DNA of 64,000 nucleotides. Origin: Narthecium ossifragum. Lineage: Eukaryota; Streptophyta; Magnoliopsida; Dioscoreales; Nartheciaceae. Position 1 is the first letter of the stretch; the number at the start of each line of letters is the position of its first letter. The translations under genes and the position numbers were made by a program. Where the stretch lies: assembly GCA_963920575.1 (NCBI GenBank), contig OY986970.1, positions 23,753,274 to 23,817,273 of the forward strand, written 5' to 3'. This document shows positions 1 through 10,551 of this stretch, one piece after another. The notes under the pieces are model-generated. The model was not told the origin of the DNA. It worked only from the letters and a program-made list of their open reading frames with translations, and searched no databases.

Positions 1-160
1 GAGGGATCGATCTTCTCAAAACCAATCCCCTGTCACGAATTAATTCGCAAAAATGATCGATCATGGGGTATGGAAGGATCGATCTCTCGCCTCCAGGTTC
101 CAGCGTAAATTCAATCGGACATAAAGGATCGATCCTCTCCTCTTGGAGGATCGATCATTT
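1..160. repeat. ATCGAT palindrome-pair hairpin array, copy 1
   Basis: ATCGAT cores start at 6, 56, 78, 128 and 150. The pairs 56/78 and 128/150 are each exactly 22 bp apart and the pairs repeat every 72 bp; position 6 would be the right half of a pair cut by the window edge. Each core sits in a longer palindrome such as AAGGATCGATCCTC, so the two halves of a pair can form a 10-14 bp stem with a short loop. Confidence 0.85.
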
Positions 161-604
161 ATGTACCAAAATGCAAAACTGGGCTGAAAACCTGGGAATT
201 CGCCCCACACACCCCAAACATGAATACTAGGCTCCTTAGGCATTAAAATACCACAATACAAACCCTCTAAACCAGACAACACATCAATCATCCAACAAAT
301 TCAACATATCATCTTGACATCACAATTATTCCAACAAAGATCAAATCAAAAACACACCAAAATCAAACATGCAAATAATGGGAAAAACAATCAATCATGC
401 GAAGAAGAAAAAACAAAAAAAATTCAGAAAAATACGAAGAAAGGATGGGTTGCCTCCCACCAAGCGCTAAATTTACCGTCTCTAGCTCGACAAAATGCAA
501 GCTCACCCATAAAATTTCGATGTCCCCTCTAAATGGTGGTCGCATCTAGAAATGCGAGATCGAAGCCATTTTCGAAGAACTTTATTTAAATGCCAATGAT
601 AAAA
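1..604. other. Non-coding 3' internal segment of the Athila-like element
   Basis: This has no convincing gene. It holds palindrome-pair hairpins at 1-160, and a stretch at about 440-500 whose minus strand reads into a motif (GGTTGCCTCCCACCAAGCGC on the plus strand) that I recall from gag-only cereal Athila-type elements; that recollection is not checked. The segment around 150-200 resembles 7460-7510 in the neighbouring Ty3-type LTR, so array plus flank may move as a module. Confidence 0.45.
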
Positions 605-3600
605 TCACATTTCTTTCATCACAAGCCATTTTAACCTTATGTCCATTTTAGCACAAAAGATGTCACGTTTTTTATTAACCGTTTTATAAGGCCGAATGAA
701 TGTATGCATGAACGCGGGAAATGGGGCGGCATTCGAGATGAGCAATGCTAGTGTTGTGGCAAATATTATTGTGGAGGAAGATATAGAAGGTGACAAATCA
801 AAGTCATGTCTCCACCAAGGAGTAGCACAATCATTGCCTATATAATCACATTTAAGAATGGGCAAGACATCATCCAAAATTTCAAAAGTCTCTAATGCCA
901 ACAACATATCTTGACCTTCATCATCACAATCATGAGAGATTGATAAACTTTCTTGAAAAGCAACCAAATTCGGCTCATCAATATTAGTTACATCCTCCCA
1001 AAACACCTCATAGATAGGCATATTAACATCATAGGAGTCCCCAAAAATTGATATATCCTCACCAAAAACTTCATAGACCGGCATATTGATATCACAAACA
1101 TCCTCTTCATAATTAGGTATGTCTTCATAAAATGGTTGATATACCGGAAGATTAATATCATAACAATCATCATCAACCCCTTCATCATCACCAAGTAACT
1201 CAATCAAGTATTCCTCATCATGATGATCATTCCAAACATCAATCATAAAACATTCTTTTTCACATGCATAATGCTTAGATGCATCAAAAATGTTAAGCCG
1301 TATCTCCATGTTGCCAAATGTCACGGTCATGACTCCATTCCTACAATTTATTAAAGCGTTGGTTGTGGCAAGGAATGGTCGACCTAGAATGATGGGAATG
1401 GACTGTTTATGCCTTGGTCCGGGGTCCATGTCTAAGACAACAAAATCGACCGGGAAAACACATCGATCGACCTTGACTAATATGTCCTCAAGAACACCCC
1501 GTGGTGTCTTGAGAGATCTATCGGCCAATTGCAAAGTCATAGACTTCGCTTGAGCTCTCCTAAGCCAAACATACAAAACAAGGAGTAGGGCATGAGATTC
1601 ACACTAGCTCCTAAATCAAGAAGAACCCCCTCAATCAATTGATCTCCTATGATGCAAGAGATGGTAGGAGTGCCGGGGTCTCTCAATTTCGGAGGTAGAT
1701 CGAGTTGAAGAATAGAGCTAACTTGCTCAGTTAGGAAGAGCTTTTTAGAGACATGAGACTTGGATTGCCTCTTATGAGTACACAAGTCCTTCAAAAATTT
1801 GGCATAAGAAGGCACTTGCTTAATGGCATCCAACAAGGGAAGGTTGATGTGGACCTTCTTGAAAAGTTCTAGCATCTCCTCATACTTGCCAATCTTCCAA
1901 GGTTGGGATGTGGCTTGAGGATCAACTAATGCTTGAGGGTATGGAGCTCTAGGAATGTATGCTTTGGTTGGCAATGGATCGAGTAAAGTAGGCTCAGTTT
2001 CCTCGAAAGATGGCAATGGACTTGAAGAATCATGAGGGGTATGATGAGGTGATGCTTGAGAGTCATTCATCGAAGTAGACAAATGAGGTTCATGTCCTTG
2101 CCCTAATGTGGTGTCTTTAGGCATCTCAACATTAGGAAAGATCTTTCCACTCCGGAGGGTAGTAACCGCTTGCACTTCCTCGTGAGTGGAATCGACAAAA
2201 TGTTGGCCCTTAGGGTTTGCTATGGGTTGACTAGGAAGTCTACCCTCCTCCCTTCTTGCCATAGTATTGGCCAATTGGCCTATTTGCACTTCCAACTTTG
2301 CAATGGATTGGGAATGAGAATGCAAAAGTTGGGTACTTGTCTCAAAGGAATCCAAGGCCTTGAGAAGCCTTTCCTCAATACAAGGATCACGTTTCGGAGC
2401 TTGAGGGGCTTGATGGGCTTGGTAGGGAGCTTGGTATTGGGAAGGCCCAGGTGGCCTTTGATTCCAATTTGGAGGATGAGAGGATTGTGGATAACCCGCC
2501 ACTTGAGAGGGATATGCATTAGGGGCTTGAGGCGGATATGCATGAGGAGCTTGAGGTGGCCGGTAGGTGGATTGATTTTGTGGAGGTGGGTTAGAATGAT
2601 ATGGCGCTTGGTACCTAGGAGGATAGCTTGGGGCTTGATTGCCCGAAATCGGAGGCCTAGGATTGTATGCATTTGGAGGTTGTTGGCCGGGATTTCTCCA
2701 TGAGAAATTTGGATGATCCCTAAGACCGGGATTGTATGTATTTGAGTATGGGTCATAGGTAGGCTTGGATTGATTGAAGACCGCATTTATATGCTCTTGA
2801 ACGAGCTCCGGATAATCACATGCCAAATGGCATTCGGTAACTTGGTGACCGGGAGTCGAGCATAAGAAGCAAAGTTCTCCCAAAGATGGAGAATTCGGTG
2901 AGTAACTCGATGAAGAAGGAGGAGTAGGAATTTGATTCAAGGAATGAGCAAGCACTTGATCAAATTTTCTACTTAGAGTATCAATTTGTTGTGCAACACG
3001 AGTGGCTTCGGATAACTCTAATACTCCTCTAGAATTGGATTGTCCCTTAGGGCTTGAAGTATCCCTAATATTCCTTGAAGTGAAAGCATGATTTTGGGAA
3101 TTAATAGCAAGCTTTCCAAATAAGACCCACGAGTCCTCGTATGGGTTGGTCATGAATACCCCACCGCACGCGGTGTCTACGTCTTGTTGATGACGTAGTC
3201 TAAGGCCATTATAGAAATAATCAACAAGAGACCATTTAGGGATTTGATGGTGTGGGCATTTTCTAAGAAGCTCTTTGAATCTATCCCAAGCATCATGAAA
3301 AGGTTCGTCATCTTCTTGACGAAAGGTTGCTATTTGGGTTCTTATCTCATGAGTCTTAGCGATAGGAAAGAACTTTTCTAGAAAAGCACTTTGTAATTGG
3401 TCCCAAGTAGTGATCGTTTGGGGCTCAAGGGATACTAACCAATGCTTGGCTTTGCCCTTCAAGGTAAATGGGAACAACTTTAATCTCATAGCATCCTCGG
3501 TAAAGTTTGGAATTTTGACCGTGGAACTCTTTTCGAGGAAGTCTTCTAAGTGATAGTAAGGGTCCTCATTACTCAAGCCGTGAAAGTTTGGAAGGAATTG

Positions 3601-3873
3601 AAGGAATTGAGGCTTAAACTCGTAATATGCGGCTTGAACAACGGGTTGTTGTATACCCGATGTAGGTGCAAAAGTAGTAGGGACATAATAATCCCTCATA
3701 CTCCTACGGTCCGGAATGGGATTGACATTAGGATTGGGGTCCGGGTTGGGAGCATCCATGACTTTAGGAAGTGGGAGGTCCTTATGCAAGGGTATGCTTG
3801 AAGATGTCCTAGAATCTAGGAATTCTTGCAAGGTGATATCTAAATCGGAATCCGAATGCTCATGCACACTCAT
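605..3873 (-). pseudogene. Ty3/gypsy gag-protease polyprotein, frameshifted
   Basis: Gag packages element RNA; the aspartic protease matures it. The first frame (3873-1537, 778 aa) has a retrotransposon-gag domain at about residues 95-225 (contains the segment FLEKFFPIAKTHEI), a long Pro/Gln/Tyr-rich linker, and a zinc knuckle CX2CX4HX4C near residue 335. It ends in the start of a retropepsin-like protease with DLGASVNLMPYS; the usual DTG/DSG triad reads DLG, so catalysis is doubtful. The second frame (1576-605) continues the protease (LGRPFLATTNALINC). A one-base loss near 1547-1549 explains the switch. The C-terminal part is acidic with a repeated YDINMPVYE-like unit, which I do not recognise. 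No RT follows. Confidence 0.8.
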
Positions 3874-4109
3874 TCACACATATAAGAACTTGGACCATAC
3901 AAGGTAAGAGATACATTACAGTGGGCTGGTCCAAGAACTTTGTATCTTCGCCGTAGATGAGTCGCTTCGCCGCTCGGAAGCTTCACCTACAACCACAAAA
4001 AGATATACAATATAAGCTACGTTCTATTTTTGGTATTTTGTAATAAAAGAAAATAAAGCAATCTAATTGAAATGAGAGATTTATCAAGTAAGAAATTCAA
4101 GTCAACAAG

Positions 4110-4127
4110 TCCCCGGCAACGGCGCCA
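4110..4127 (-). promoter_or_regulatory. Primer-binding site complementary to tRNA-Asp 3' end
   Basis: The minus strand reads TGGCGCCGTTGCCGGGGA, which is complementary to the 3' end including CCA of plant tRNA-Asp(GTC). It lies 6 bases inside the LTR boundary (LTR end CA at 4134-4135 on the minus strand). This is the usual primer of Athila/Tat-type Ty3 elements and fixes element orientation. Confidence 0.9.
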
Positions 4128-4133
4128 AAAATT

Positions 4134-5872
4134 TGACGCGCCCAAACCACTCGTCGTTAAAAGTGACTAGGGCGTCAAATATTACAATTTATACCGAATC
4201 CTACTAACTACTACGTAGCTAGCGGGAGTCCGGGTCGATCCGCAGGGAAATGAGAAATGACTAACGTACTCGATAGATAACTCCAAACAACTAGCTAAAA
4301 TGATTTGGGTTTTGGATTAATGACTATTAAAGTAATTAACTAAGTGAAAAGAAAGATAACTAATATAGAGAGGTCTTGGGATCTCCATTTCATTGTAGGT
4401 TCTAATGTAGCCTCCTAAGGAATTAAGGTGTGTAATCCAATCGGGACGATCGAAATCAAGAAGTCGACAAGCGGGTGGTTAGCCTCACTTATCGCTCAAC
4501 GGAAGTCGGTTTAGGATCATCCGCCGGAAATAATCACATTCACAAAGTCGACGAATGAGTAATTAGCTTCTATCGTCGCTAACGAACCTTCGATTAAGAT
4601 CGATTCGTCGCAAGAAAAAGATATTGCATGGAGTCGGGCATTGGATCGAGATGGTTCTAGCACCTCGAATACAATGCAAGAGAAAGATAGAATGGATCCT
4701 TTGATTAGAGAGATAGGGATGGTTCTAGCATCCCTAATCTCTAATCTAGGGCTAGTAATCCTCCCAATGTCATTGGATGTGTTTCTAGCACATCCAACTC
4801 ATTGGAGCAATACAACAAACACCTATCATGCACAAGTCCTAACTCATACCAAAGAAAGGCATTCATCCATTCAACATATGAAATCCATGTACAAAGATAA
4901 GGAAATAATGCTCAAATCCATATAATAGATCAATCCCAAAGATTACACATCAAAATCCTAGGAAAACTACAAAAGAATCCTACAACTACATGGAAATCCC
5001 AAGATAAAGGAAGTTAGCTACTCATCTTGGTTGGATCCATGGATGGAGGTTGATGAAGCTCCCCTCCCATGGATTCCCTCCAAGAAGTCCTCCTCTCAAT
5101 TGGGTAAGAAACCTAGAAGGGCTGGAGAAGACTAAGAGAAGCCTCCTAAAATCCCCCCTAAGGGGTCTATTTATAGTAAACAAGCCTCCCCCACTCGGAT
5201 TAGATCTGGGCCATTGATTTTGCTCGGCTGGCACCAAAGGATCGATCCTCATAGGGTGAAGGATCGATCATTCGCTTCGTGTGATCGCTGGTCCCGTAAA
5301 GGATCGATCCTCCCATATGAAAGGATCGATCTTTTCTTCTTGAATTCTGGCTGCGCCCCGATAAAGATCGATCCTTCCCAGGGTGAAGATCGATCCTTCA
5401 GAACTTGCGTTCTGTCACTGAGAAAATGCGCAAAAATGATCGATCCTCTCATGTCATAGGATCGATCCTTGTTGTCCTGATTGGCTCCTTCTTAAAGCAC
5501 TTCAAAGGATCGATCCTTCATCAATACAGGATCGATCTTCTTCATAAAAACTGGTCCGAATGGCATCGTTTAAGCTCGGAACTTGATCCAATCCTCGTTG
5601 AGGGCACTTGTACCTGTAATAGGGTAAAATCCATCAGTAAGGCCTTGCTCGGAGACTAACAAGGCCAAGTTAAAAGGGTGATTTATGCACTTTTCACGTC
5701 TTATCAAGGCTTCGTTATTATTTTATCATTATTTGAGGGTGCCTTTGGTGACTTGCTAGGGAGACCAATAGGTTAGAGGGAATCCTCGCCAGCTTATTTT
5801 TTTTTCCGCGTTTGTTAGGTTCCGGTTCGCGTCGTCAGGCCCGGTTGGGCTTTCGCTGGTCGGGGCGCGACA
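4134..5872 (-). repeat. 5' LTR of the Athila-like element
   Basis: On the minus strand it starts TGTCGCGCCCC (5872) and ends GGGCGCGTCA (4134), a TG...CA LTR with near-perfect 10-bp terminal inversion, about 1.74 kb. The 3' end abuts the primer-binding site. It includes a five-pair palindrome array at 5239-5540. No second LTR is in the window for comparison, so the outer boundary rests on the TG/CA inversion and on the abrupt change of family at 5873. Confidence 0.75.
5239..5540. repeat. ATCGAT palindrome-pair hairpin array, copy 2 (in LTR)
   Basis: There are five pairs with ATCGAT starts at 5241/5263, 5303/5325, 5367/5389, 5439/5461 and 5509/5531. Every pair is spaced 22 bp although the inner spacer sequence varies. 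Pairs recur every 62-72 bp. The short ORFs crossing this region are artefacts of the repeat. Confidence 0.9.
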
Positions 5873-6598
5873 GGACAACTCCGACAATCCCTGACACAGG
5901 GTGGACATGACGCTACTGGTAGGACACCCTTCCCCAAGCGAGATCTCCACACTTGGCGGAACGACCGAGGTTAAGACTACCATCTCTCAGTACTCCAAGC
6001 CACAGAGCCAACAGGACCCCTAACTCCTGACCCAAGACTAAGTCTAGCCAGGGAGGCCATCGATCCCATCGACGTCTCCCCCCCCTAGGGTTCCTGTCCA
6101 ACCTACGTCCCTCCGATAGCCACTGCTCAAGGACTGGGCTACCTCCGACAGTCTTTGACACAGGGTGGGCCGGACGATACTTGTAGGACACCCTTACCGG
6201 GGTAACGGCATCCCACGCTTAGTCCTAGATCACCGGAGTCCACGGGTCAACCCCACCCAGCCTAGCCTAGCATGTCTAATGCACAGGAAGCAAGGCAGGA
6301 TGTTAAATAAAGCGGTAACATGCAATCACAGCAAAGGCACACCTTCGGCCCATTTATTCTAAACACTCCCGAGGATCATGACTTCCTTCGGTTCACCATA
6401 AAGCGATAAAAGTGCATAACCCATGGCCCAGTTACACTAAGCATTCTCGAGGGTTCATTACTCCCTCGGTTAACCACAAAGCAGTAAACATTCAAGCATG
6501 ATGAACAACATGATAAGCCCCAAGGGCAAAACCGTCAAAACTCACTTACATGCGAAGCCCCGCGGGCAAAACCCTTGAAAACCTTCGCTGCGACTAAA

Positions 6599-6905
6599 GG
6601 ATCGATCCTCACCAAGGGAAGGATCGATCACTTAAGTAACAGTGAGCTTCCCTTACTGTCGAGACACAAAGGATCGATCCTTCCTCCCAGGAAGATCGAT
6701 CTTTCTCAAGACAGAGGGCGCCCTTCCAGTCGCACCAAGGAAGATCGATCTTTCCTCCCAGAAAGATCGATCTTTCTCGGGACGAAGGGTATCCCTGCTA
6801 ACCCATGCCCCATGATCGATCTCCTCCCATAAGAAGATCGATCATGTGCTGGGCGCAGCATGCCAACACCAGAAGGACCGATCCTTCCTCCCAGGAGGAT
6901 CGATC
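6599..6905. repeat. ATCGAT palindrome-pair hairpin array, copy 3
   Basis: Pairs start at 6601/6623, 6673/6695, 6744/6766, 6815/6837 and 6877/6899 (the last left half reads ACCGAT). All are exactly 22 bp apart, with pair period 62-72 bp. The pair at 6741-6778 makes a nearly perfect stem around a CTCCCA loop. The array lies in a different LTR family from copy 2. Confidence 0.9.
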
Positions 6906-7435
6906 CTGATGGGTTCCGGCGTACTTCCGGCCGGAAAAGCCGCCGGAAGACGCAACCAAACCTCACCAAACTTGGTGGGCTGGTAGATCTAAGTAACACG
7001 AAGCTACTCATGGCTTCAAAACCGGAAACCAACAACTCCACAAGGAGAACCACCGGAAAACAAAACCGGATTTAAACCCTCAAAACAGCCGGAGTTTTTG
7101 AGTGAGAACCCTACCTCTTCAACTCCGCTTCGATCCCCAAAGTCTAGCTAAGGATCTTCCTCGCCTCGCCACGAACCCAACGAGCCTTCAAGCTCCAGGA
7201 AAGGTGGCTGGAGGAGGAAGAACGGCGAGCGGGAGCTCTCAGCCGGAACAGGGGAAGAAGCAGAGCCGCGAGAAGAAGAGGGAAGAAGAAGAAAGGAAGG
7301 AAGGAGGAAGGGAAGGGGTAAGGCCGGGGGAAAGGCGAAGGAGGGAGCAAAAGTCTCCCCTCCCCTGACAGGGGAAGCGACGGCCGCGGTGGCCGTCCTT
7401 CGAAAGCCACCGACAAAGACTTCCAGGCACAGGTA

Positions 7436-7467
7436 GGATCGATCCTCCACGACCAAAGGATCGATCC
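7436..7467. repeat. Isolated ATCGAT palindrome pair (22-bp spacing)
   Basis: A single pair at 7438/7460 keeps the 22-bp spacing. It lies about 215 bp from the LTR start at 7675. The flank after it (about 7470-7510) resembles 150-200. Confidence 0.85.
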
Positions 7468-7675
7468 TCCCTGCCCAGAAGTGCAAACTTGGGCTGGAAA
7501 ACGGGCCCAAGCCCAGAACTCCCAAACTAGGTCCCACCTAATCTTTCTAACAAACACAAGCATCAAACAAGGTCTGTGTGCACACCCAGTGTGGATCGAC
7601 CGTCAAGGCGCAATTTCCCAAATTGCCCTTGGGGTCAACACAAGCCAAAAGGGAAAAGAGGGGCAGCTCCTCACA

Positions 7676-8650
7676 ATATCTGTCTGTCAATAATGTTATA
7701 CCTGCCTGTTTATTCTGTTTTTATAATTGTCTTGCTTTCTTGTGCATTAGAGGCATGATAGGCTAGGCGTAGGGTTGGGGTTTGTCCCTAGTACTCCAGT
7801 ATCAATAGCTAAGTGGTGGTTGTCGTTACCCCGGCATGGTTGTCCTACTGGTATCGTCATTGTCCACCCTGTTTATGGGATTATCGGAGGTGGTCCATCC
7901 TTGATCAGTGGCCATCGGAGGGACGTACTATGAACAGGAACCTTGGGGGTATTGAAGGGATTTATGGGCTCTCTGGTAGGACTTAGCTTTTGATTTGGAG
8001 TTTAGGGGTTGTATCGGCTCTGTGCTTTGAGTGCTGGGAGATGGTTGTCGTAACCACGGTTGTTCCGCCAAGTGTGGAGATCCCGCTTGGAGAAGGGTGT
8101 CCTACTGGTAGCGTCATGTCCACCCTGTGTCAGGGAATGTCGGAGAATGCCCACCCCTGAACAGCGGCCATCGGAGGGACGTACTTTGGACAGTTACCCT
8201 TCGGGTTATTGACGGGATTTATGGGGTCTTTGACAGGCCTCATCACTTTGCACAGAGTTAGTACGGTTGGAGTCGCCTTCCTTGTGTGTGACGTAGAGTA
8301 GAACCCTACTGAGCTTTTTGCTCATTCCTATCTGGACCGCGGTATTTGTAGGTACATGTACCAGCTCTTCCCCTGTGGCTCCCCGGTGTTCGTCCTGCGG
8401 TAGTGCGTCTCCCGCCGATCATGTTTGAGGGCCAGGACGGCTTCTACTGTGTTTTTGAGGAAACCTCAGATGATGTAATTTTGTATAACTCTGATATATG
8501 TAAATATTGTTGTATATACAGTTTTGGTACATTAGTTATCAACCTTATTTATGCTTTTACTTATCTGTTCCGCCAGCTTGTTGTCAGGTAGATGTAGGAT
8601 CCCCCCCTCGTGTCCCGGTCCGGATAAGTTTTTTGGGCCGGGGCGCGACA
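7676..8650 (+). mobile_element. 3' part of a Ty3-type LTR (plus), interrupted at its left
   Basis: This segment matches the mid-to-3' part of the LTR family seen at 42576-45261, including the word gtagaaccctactgagc near 8295, and ends in GGGGCGCGACA at 8650. Its 5' part is absent because the minus-strand LTR begins at 7675; it presumably lies left of the window. The end at 8650 is joined directly to copia coding sequence, so this LTR interrupted the copia element. It contains no gene. Confidence 0.65.
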
Positions 8651-8665
8651 CATGAGCTCTAGTAG

Positions 8666-8803
8666 AATGGCGATATTGATATCCAGCAGATACGCTCCAG
8701 CAATAATTTAGCTGATCTATTTACAAAGGCACTACCGACGACAACATTCAGAAAGCTAGTGCATAACATCGGAATGCGTCGTCTCAAGGATCTCTCGCGC
8801 TAA
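8666..8803 (+). pseudogene. Ty1/copia RNase H C-terminal fragment
   Basis: One frame encodes the end of a copia RNase H domain: NNLADLFTKALPTTTF followed by KLVHNIGMRRLKDL and a TAA at 8801-8803. These are the hallmark terminal residues of plant copia polyproteins. Upstream the frame meets two stops and then the Ty3-type LTR boundary at 8650, so only the last 45 or so residues survive. Confidence 0.85.
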
Positions 8804-9065
8804 GCACCTGAAGCTTGCCTTATATCTTCATGAGGGGGGTCACAATCTTAGAAGGTATTCATGTATTATACTCTTTTTTCTTCGCTAAGGTTTTTTTCCC
8901 ACTGGGTTTTTCTTAGCAAGGTTTTAACGAGGCAGTATTGATAACCTAATACCTCTCTAAGAATGGCGTATTCTTTCCTCCACTGAGTTTTTATCCCACT
9001 GGGTTTTTCTTAGTAAAGGTTTTTAACGATGCACAGTCTTATACTAATGGTCATTTAAGGGGAAG
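8804..9065 (+). mobile_element. Copia 3' untranslated region and polypurine tract
   Basis: The stretch has the twice-repeated CCCACTGGGTTTTTCTTAG motif common between copia RNase H and the 3' LTR, and a purine tract AAGGGGAAG at 9057-9065 immediately before the LTR. No gene. Confidence 0.75.
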
Positions 9066-9352
9066 TGTTATGAATCATGTGCAAGACATGGTCATCCATG
9101 AATGACCATTACCTTACCCTCATAAATAAGGGTTGAAATTTTTACTCATACATGTATGGGCATTTGTCTGGTTGTGTGGATGTTTGCATGTAAATAGCTC
9201 TCCATCGATGGTGAAAGAGAGCAGCTGATGAGAAGCTTTCATTCCCTCACTTTATTACTTTCATAATTGTGTGTATTCATTCTCTCTATTTCTCCCTTGT
9301 TTTCTAATTGAAGTATAGCGTGTGCTCTCTAGTACACATATACTTTATAACA
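9066..9352 (+). repeat. Copia 3' LTR, 287 bp
   Basis: It starts TGTTAT directly after the polypurine tract and ends ATAACA at 9347-9352, a perfect 6-bp terminal inversion. A short LTR and this RNase H type fit a Ty1/copia family. The partner 5' LTR is outside the window. Confidence 0.8.
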
Positions 9353-9409
9353 TTTACATGATATTAATAATAATAAGCAACAATAAAAAATATATATATA
9401 ACTTAATAT

Positions 9410-9945
9410 ATTATCTCTCTACTTTCTCTCCAATATTTTCTCTCCTATTTTCTCTCTCTTTAATATTTTCTCTCTCTATCTCTCTACTTTCTCTCTCTAC
9501 CCTCTCTCTACTTTCTCTCTCCTATTTTCTCTCTCTACTCTCCCGCTACTTTCTCTCTCCTATTTTCTCTCTCTACCCTCTCTCGCTACTTTCTCTCTCC
9601 TATTTTCTCTCTCTACCCTCTCTCTACTTTCTCTCTCTTATTTTCTCTCTGTACCCTCTCTCTAATTTCTCTCTCTTAATTTCTTTCCCCTGTTTTTTCT
9701 CACTACTTTCTTTGTCCTTTTTTCTCTCACTACTTTCTATCTCCTATTCTACTCTCTCTCATACTTTCTCATTTATATTTTCTCTCTACTTTCTCTCTCT
9801 TCTTTATCTCTCCTATTTTCTCATTCGTATTTTCTCTCTCCTATTTCTCTCACTACTATCTATCTCCTACTTCCTCTCTATTTTTTTCCTCTCTATTTTC
9901 TCTCTACTTTATATCTCTCTACTTTCTCTCTTTACCTTCTCCCTC
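9410..9945 (+). repeat. Pyrimidine-rich minisatellite (TTTCTCTCTCC units)
   Basis: About 530 bp are built from degenerate units of roughly 14-25 bp such as TACTTTCTCTCTCCTATTTTC. A long Leu/Ser/Phe ORF crosses it but is a by-product of the repeat. The complementary purine-rich version occurs at 10355-10550, so the two can pair as imperfect arms around the ZIP fragment. Confidence 0.85.
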
Positions 9946-10042
9946 GACTTGGGGGTTGTATTCTTTAGGTATAATGTCTACATATGGATTGTTGTATAAA
10001 GTGTATATGTATTTTGATGTTGCTATTCTCTTGAAGGCCGAG

Positions 10043-10351
10043 ATGACAAAGATATCAATAGCCGTCATACTACTCTTTTTCTCATTGGCCACTCCTATTG
10101 GCATTGTGATCGGCATGGCAATTTCCTCCGTGAATAATGAAAATAGCGCGGCCTCTCGATCGTTCAAGGCCTACTCGACTCAGTTGGCAGCCGGCATCCT
10201 TGTCCACATGCACCCTGGTGGACATCCTGGTGGACATCATGGCTGCGGATTTCCTCAGCCCCTGAGTGCTAAGTAGTGGCAAGCTCTGGTTTGGCATCTT
10301 TGTGTCCTTGCTACAAGCTGCATGGCTGATGTCAATACTGGCTATGTAGGT
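10043..10351 (+). pseudogene. ZIP-family zinc/iron transporter, C-terminal fragment
   Basis: ZIP proteins carry Zn or Fe across membranes. The plus strand encodes FSLATPIGIVIGMAISSV, then NEN and AAGILVHM, matching the C-terminal transmembrane part of plant ZIP/IRT transporters. A frame change near 10210 then gives a second frame with LVDI, MAADFLSP, a stop, and LWFGIFVSLLQAAWLMSILAM. A small duplication (GGTGGACATCCTGGTGGACA) lies at the frame break. There is no upstream histidine-rich loop or metal-site helix, so it is non-functional. It sits between CT-rich and GA-rich arms and is probably a transduplicated exon. Confidence 0.7.
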
Positions 10352-10354
10352 GTC

Positions 10355-10550
10355 AAGAAAGTTGAGAGAGAAAATAAGAGAAAGAACGTAGAGAGAGAAA
10401 GTGGAGAGAAAATAGGAGAGAGAAAAGGTAGAGAGAAAATAGGAGAGGGAAAGTATATAAAGAAAATAATAGATCAAAAGTGGAGAGTGAGTAGAGAGAA
10501 TATAAGAGAGTAGAGAGAGAAAATAGGAAAGAGAAAGTAGAGAGAAATTA
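10355..10550 (+). repeat. Purine-rich minisatellite, complement of 9410-9945
   Basis: Units such as GAGAGAGAAAATAGGAGAG are the reverse complement of the CT-rich array on the other side of the ZIP fragment. Confidence 0.8.
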
Positions 10551-10551
10551 A

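Larger units (their letters stand above)
1..5872 (-). mobile_element. Athila-like Ty3 LTR retrotransposon, 3' part outside window
   Basis: The element reads on the minus strand. Its 5' LTR (4134-5872) is followed by a primer-binding site at 4110-4127, then gag-protease (3873 down to 605), then non-coding DNA to the window edge. No reverse transcriptase or integrase is seen between the protease and position 1, so it is either internally deleted or a non-autonomous gag-protease element. Its LTR begins exactly where a minus-strand Ty3-type LTR (5873-7675) is cut, so I infer it inserted into that LTR; the rest of both should lie left of the window. Assignment to Athila/Tat rests on gag type and the tRNA-Asp primer site. 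Confidence 0.75.
5873..7675 (-). mobile_element. Ty3-type LTR (minus), cut by the Athila-like element
   Basis: On the minus strand the LTR starts TGTGAGGAGC at 7675. Positions 7570-7640 are the reverse complement of the 40740-40810 segment of the nested LTRs downstream (shared gccttgacggt and agggcaattt words), so this is the same LTR superfamily. About 5880-6060 is an inverted copy of 7990-8160. The LTR 3' part is missing and should lie beyond the Athila-like insertion, left of the window. ORFs in its GC-rich part (7100-7400) are low-complexity and not credible genes. Confidence 0.65.

Noticed and set aside
4110..4127. tRNA-Asp gene fragment
   Set aside because: Only the 3' 18 nt match, next to an LTR end; it is a primer-binding site, not a tRNA gene.
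9322..9999. 225-aa ORF rich in Leu, Ser and Phe
   Set aside because: It is the translation of a CT-rich minisatellite.
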